Origin: VAXT01 sp963728535
Lineage (GTDB): Bacteria; Actinomycetota; Thermoleophilia; Gaiellales; Gaiellaceae
Length of the DNA: 64,000 bases
Direction: 5' to 3'
Assembly (NCBI GenBank): GCA_963728535.1
Contig: CAVSKK010000001.1
Coordinates: forward strand, 1,178,001 to 1,242,000
The notes under the pieces were generated by a model that worked only from the letters and a program-made list of their open reading frames with translations, was not told the origin of the DNA and did not search any database. This document shows, piece after piece, positions 60,884 to 64,000 of the stretch. The stretch's first letter is position 1. Every line of letters starts with the position of its first letter. Made by a program: the position numbers and the translations under genes.

Positions 60884-61814
60884 TCGCGACCATCCGGTCG
60901 ATCGCGCCGCGGGCGCGCTCGGCGATCTCAGGCTCGACGGTCACGACGTGCTTCCAGTCGCGCAACGAATCGCGGAGCTTCTCGAGCGTGATCATCTTCA
61001 TGTACTTGCAGATCGCCTTCTCCGAGACGGCCTCGAACTTCTTGCCCGGTGCCTCCTTGTTCAGCCGGTGGATGATCCCGGTCTCGGTGGCGACGAGGAA
61101 GCGCTTCTTCGGCGAGGCCTTGGCGAAGTTGACCATTCCCTCGGTCGAGAGGATGTGCGTCGTGTCGTTCCCGAAGGCCATGCACTGGCTCGCGCACCCG
61201 CACTCGGGGTGCACCAGGAGCTCGGCGTCCGGCGCGTCTTTCTGCCAGCGCTCGATGTCGGCGGGCCGGATGCCTGCATGAACATGGCACTCGCCCAGCC
61301 AGATCCGCAGCTTGCGCCCCGTAACCCGTTCGAGCCACACGCCGAGGAACATGTCCGGCAGGAAGAGGATCTCCCGGTCCTCCGGGATCGCCTCGATGAT
61401 CGCCTTCGCGTTTCCGGACGTGCAGCAGTAGTCGCTCTCGGCCTTCACCTCGGCGGTCGTGTTCACGTATGACACGACGACGGCGTCGGGAAACTCGGCC
61501 TTCCACTCGCGTAGCTGCTCGGCCGTGATCGAGGCCGCCAGCGAGCAGCCGGCGTCGAGGTCCGGGATGAGAACGGTCTTCTCGGGGGCGAGGATCGCTG
61601 CCGTCTCGGCCATGAAGTGGACGCCGCAGAAGACGATCGCCTCCGCGTCGGTAGCGGCCGCCTCGCGCGAGAGCCCGAGCGAGTCGCCCACGAAGTCGGC
61701 GACGTCCTGCACCTCGGGCACCTGGTAGTTGTGGGCGAGGATGACCGCCTCGCGCTCGGCGGCGAGCGCGCGCACTTCCTCCTGAAGCGTCGTGATTTCG
61801 GCCGCCGCGCTCAC
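60876..61814 (-). CDS. nadA: Quinolinate synthase A
   Basis: 312 residues. It condenses iminoaspartate with dihydroxyacetone phosphate to quinolinate using a 4Fe-4S cluster. Cys ligands appear in EAIVFCGVHFM, SDYCCTSGNAK and PECGCASQC; DLDAGCSLAAS and HNYQVPEVQDVADF are family motifs. ATG at 61814 overlaps the nadC stop. Last gene of nadB-nadC-nadA. Confidence 0.95.
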   Translation of the reverse strand: MSAAAEITTLQEEVRALAAEREAVILAHNYQVPEVQDVADFVGDSLGLSREAAATDAEAIVFCGVHFMAETAAILAPEKTVLIPDLDAGCSLAASITAEQLREWKAEFPDAVVVSYVNTTAEVKAESDYCCTSGNAKAIIEAIPEDREILFLPDMFLGVWLERVTGRKLRIWLGECHVHAGIRPADIERWQKDAPDAELLVHPECGCASQCMAFGNDTTHILSTEGMVNFAKASPKKRFLVATETGIIHRLNKEAPGKKFEAVSEKAICKYMKMITLEKLRDSLRDWKHVVTVEPEIAERARGAIDRMVAIS

Positions 61815-62648
61815 AGCATCTCCAGTGAGACGTCGAGGGAGTGCGCCGCGTGAGTCAGCGCTCCTGCGGAGACGAAGTCGACGCCGGTCTCGGCGATCTC
61901 GCGGACGGTCTCCAGCGAGACGCCGCCGGAGGCCTCGAGCGTCGCGCGCCCGGCCACGAAGGCCACGGCTTCCCTCATCGCCGCGGGCGCCATGTTGTCG
62001 AGCAGGATCGAGTCGACGCCTGCAGCGACGGCCTCGCGCACGTCCTCGAGCGTCTCCGCCTCGACCTCGATCGGGAGAGTCGTTCCGGCAGCGCGCAGCC
62101 TCTCGACCGCGGGCTGAATTCCGCCGGCCGCGCTCAGATGGTTGTCCTTCACGAGGATCCCGTCATCGAGGCCGAAGCGGTGGTTCTGCGCGCCGCCGCA
62201 GCGAACGGCGTACTTCTCGAGCGCGCGCAGGCCGGGGGTCGTCTTCCTCGTGTCGAGGACGACGCAATCGGTGCCTTCCAGGGCATCGACGAAGAGGCGG
62301 GTGAGCGTGGCGACTCCGGAGAGGCGGCCGAGGAAGTTGAGCGCGGTCCGTTCGCCGGTCAGGACTGCGCGCGTGGAGCCGGTGATTCGCCCGATCACGG
62401 CCGGGGTCTCCGAGACCCGCTCTCCCTCGCGTGGCGAGCGCCTCGAACCGGATCGTGGGATCCAGCGCCCGGAAGACAGCCTCCGCAGCGACGAGACCGC
62501 AGACGACGCCCGGCTGCTTGAGCAGGATCTGCGCTTCGCAGGTGGCGGACGCATCGACGGTGGCCTCGGTCGTCACGTCGCCCGCGCCGACGTCCTCCGC
62601 GAGCGCCTCCCGCACGACGCGCTCGAGCTCGGGCGCGGGAAGCTCCAT
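61811..62648 (-). pseudogene. nadC: Nicotinate-nucleotide pyrophosphorylase, frameshifted by one base
   Basis: The gene (about 279 codons) reads in one frame from ATG 62648 (ELPAPELERVVREALAEDVGAGDVTTEA) to FEALA, then from about 62430 in the next frame (REGERVSETPAVIGRITG to SAGALTHAAHSLDVSLEML). Catalytic parts are intact: RKTTPGLRALEKYAV, GGAQNHRFGLDDGILVKDNHL, EVEAETLEDV and LEASGGVS. The span of 838 bases is 3n+1. An extra A after a GCC codon restores the frame when removed. Probably a sequence error. Confidence 0.92.
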
Positions 62649-62659
62649 GGGGCGAGCCT

Positions 62660-64000
62660 CTAGGACCATTGCTCCAGCACGGGCGGCTGTTCTGGTCGGA
62701 GGACGACGTGGCCCGCGAACGCGGGATCCTCGTTCGGATAGTCGGCGCGGAAGTGCGCTCCCCGGCTCTCGGGGCGAGCGAGCGCGCTCTCGGCGATCAG
62801 CCTGGTCAGCAGATGTGACCTGTGGCGCAGGCGCTCGAGGCCCGCACCGTCGCGGACGAGGCCCGCGTCCTCCCAGAGAGCCCGGCGGAGGGCAGGAGTG
62901 ACCGCCTCGGACTGTTCCGGCTCCGACACCGGCGGCGGGCCGAGCCGAGCGGGCAGATCGGGCTCGCCCAGTGCCGCGAGAGCGGCCCGGCGCCCGAAAA
63001 CGAGGCACTCGAGCAAGGAGTTCGAAGCCAGCCGGTTCGCGCCGTGCACGCCGGTGCAGGCGCACTCGCCGGCGGCGTACAGCCCGGACAGCTCCGTGCG
63101 GCCCTCGAGGTCGGTGACGATGCCGCCCATCGTGTAGTGCGCCGCGGGCGCGACCGGAATCAGCTCGGCGGCGGGGTCGTAGCCGACCTTCTCGAGACTG
63201 ACCATCAAGGTTGGGAAGCGACCGCGGTCGACCGGGCGCAGATCGAGCATCGCGGTCCCGCGCGCTCCGATCGCACGCGCGACGACGTCACGCGGAGCCA
63301 GCTCGTCGGTGAAGCGGTGCCCGTCGTTGTCGACCAGAAGCGCACCCGCTCCACGCAGCGCCTCACTGAGCAGGAAGCCGGAGCCGACGAGCGCGGTGGG
63401 GTGAAACTGCACGAACTCGAGGTCGGCCACCGCGGCACCCGCGCGGTAGGCCAGCGCGATGCCGTCGCCGACTGCGCCGCGCGGATTCGTCGTCCGCTCC
63501 CAGAGCGCAGCCGCCCCGCCGGTGGCGAGCACTGTCGCACGCCCCGCAACGAATCGGCTCTCCGTGCGAACGCCGAGGCAGCGACCGTCCGCCGTCCAGA
63601 GATCGACGACCCGCTCACCCTGGACGACCGAGATCCCCGGATGGCTGAGAACGCGCTCCGAGAGGACATTCGCGATGCGCCGCCCGGTCTCCGCGCCACC
63701 GGCGTGGACAACACGAGGACGCGAATGCCCACCCTCGAGGCCGAGCTCGAGATCGAACTCGACGCCCAGGTCGACGAGATCGGCGACCCTGGCCGGCGCC
63801 TCGGCCGTGAGAGTGGAGACTGCGCTTGGCCGACTGAGGCCCCGCCCCGCTGCGAGCGTGTCGGCAGCGTGCTCGGCAGGATCGTCGCCCTCGCCCAGCG
63901 CGGCAGCGACGCCGCCCTGCGCCAGATAACTGGCCGACGAGCGCAACGGCCCTTTCGCGATCAAGGTCACCTTTGCCTCGCGGGCGACACATAGGGCCGC
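62660..64000 (-). CDS. nadB: L-aspartate oxidase (N-terminus outside the window)
   Basis: 447 residues visible. It oxidises L-aspartate to iminoaspartate with FAD. The reading frame continues to the window edge as VAREAKVTLIAKGPLRSSAS, so the first residues with the GxGxxG FAD loop (about 20-30) are missing. Seen: YLAQGGVAAAL, VLATGGAAALWERTTNP, FVQFHPTAL, HYTMGGI, GLYAAGECACTGVHGANRLASNSLLE. It ends 11 bases before nadC. Confidence 0.95.
   Translation of the reverse strand, partial: AALCVAREAKVTLIAKGPLRSSASYLAQGGVAAALGEGDDPAEHAADTLAAGRGLSRPSAVSTLTAEAPARVADLVDLGVEFDLELGLEGGHSRPRVVHAGGAETGRRIANVLSERVLSHPGISVVQGERVVDLWTADGRCLGVRTESRFVAGRATVLATGGAAALWERTTNPRGAVGDGIALAYRAGAAVADLEFVQFHPTALVGSGFLLSEALRGAGALLVDNDGHRFTDELAPRDVVARAIGARGTAMLDLRPVDRGRFPTLMVSLEKVGYDPAAELIPVAPAAHYTMGGIVTDLEGRTELSGLYAAGECACTGVHGANRLASNSLLECLVFGRRAALAALGEPDLPARLGPPPVSEPEQSEAVTPALRRALWEDAGLVRDGAGLERLRHRSHLLTRLIAESALARPESRGAHFRADYPNEDPAFAGHVVLRPEQPPVLEQWS

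Overview
This 64-kb window is a high-GC bacterial chromosome segment packed with short gaps and many 4-base start/stop overlaps. The gene content points to Actinomycetota: a 6-phosphofructokinase with pyrophosphate-type residues, a deoC/aldehyde dehydrogenase/short aldehyde dehydrogenase operon, F420/PPOX-class and MoaD/propeller genes, TANNNT -10 boxes and many apparently leaderless starts. A deep-branching class such as Thermoleophilia is my guess from the overall flavour, not something proved here. Apart from one candidate palindromic element I see no phage, plasmid or IS genes, no CRISPR and no rRNA.

Layout: rpsA (partial), a membrane-anchored unknown, an alpha/beta hydrolase and a large secreted nuclease (1-5.4 kb); polA divergent from a GNAT and a LarA-like gene (5.5-10.5 kb); the branched-chain amino acid ABC operon livK-H-M-G-F with a tRNA-Leu just upstream (10.5-16.1 kb); phosphofructokinase (16.2-17.2 kb); an envelope cluster of Tat-exported protein, lipoprotein, GT39-like glycosyltransferase and degenerate TrpC-like barrel (17.2-21.2 kb); a TolB-like propeller; deoC with two aldehyde dehydrogenases (22.4-25.8 kb). 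From 25.9 to 43.6 kb lies a housekeeping block, mostly on the minus strand: comEA-comEC-holA (rpsT opposite), murJ-lepA-hemW-hrcA-dnaJ-prmA-mtaB-HIT-yqeY, then phoH-ybeY-dgkA/PAP2-cdd-era-phosphatase. It covers competence, replication, lipid II flipping, translation quality control, heat shock and RNA maturation.

43.7-45.7 kb is an ECF sigma factor, a DUF4349 membrane protein (probable anti-sigma) and a lipoprotein. leuS follows with what looks like a complete attenuator: a hexapeptide leader, Met-Gln-Glu-Leu-Leu-Leu, then a U-tailed hairpin before the leuS ribosome site. 48.1-57.7 kb is mixed: cupin, ICMT-like methyltransferase, 164-bp palindrome, iminopeptidase-like hydrolase, sulfatase, YyaL-type thioredoxin protein, glyoxalase, MFS exporter, class III cyclase and a GNAT. 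57.7-64 kb holds HMG-CoA lyase, a Cys/Pro-rich secreted peptide, an F420/PPOX protein divergent from a BNR-propeller/MoaD pair, and nadB-nadC-nadA (nadB partial).

Two patterns run through the window. Many first-of-operon genes lack a Shine-Dalgarno sequence and have a TANNNT box placed so that transcription would begin at or within a few bases of the start codon; two divergent pairs appear to share one near-palindromic box. Also, four genes (lepA, nadC, an iminopeptidase-like gene and the alpha/beta hydrolase) are broken or locally scrambled by small extra-base frameshifts. As lepA and nadC are housekeeping genes, sequencing or assembly error is the likeliest cause.
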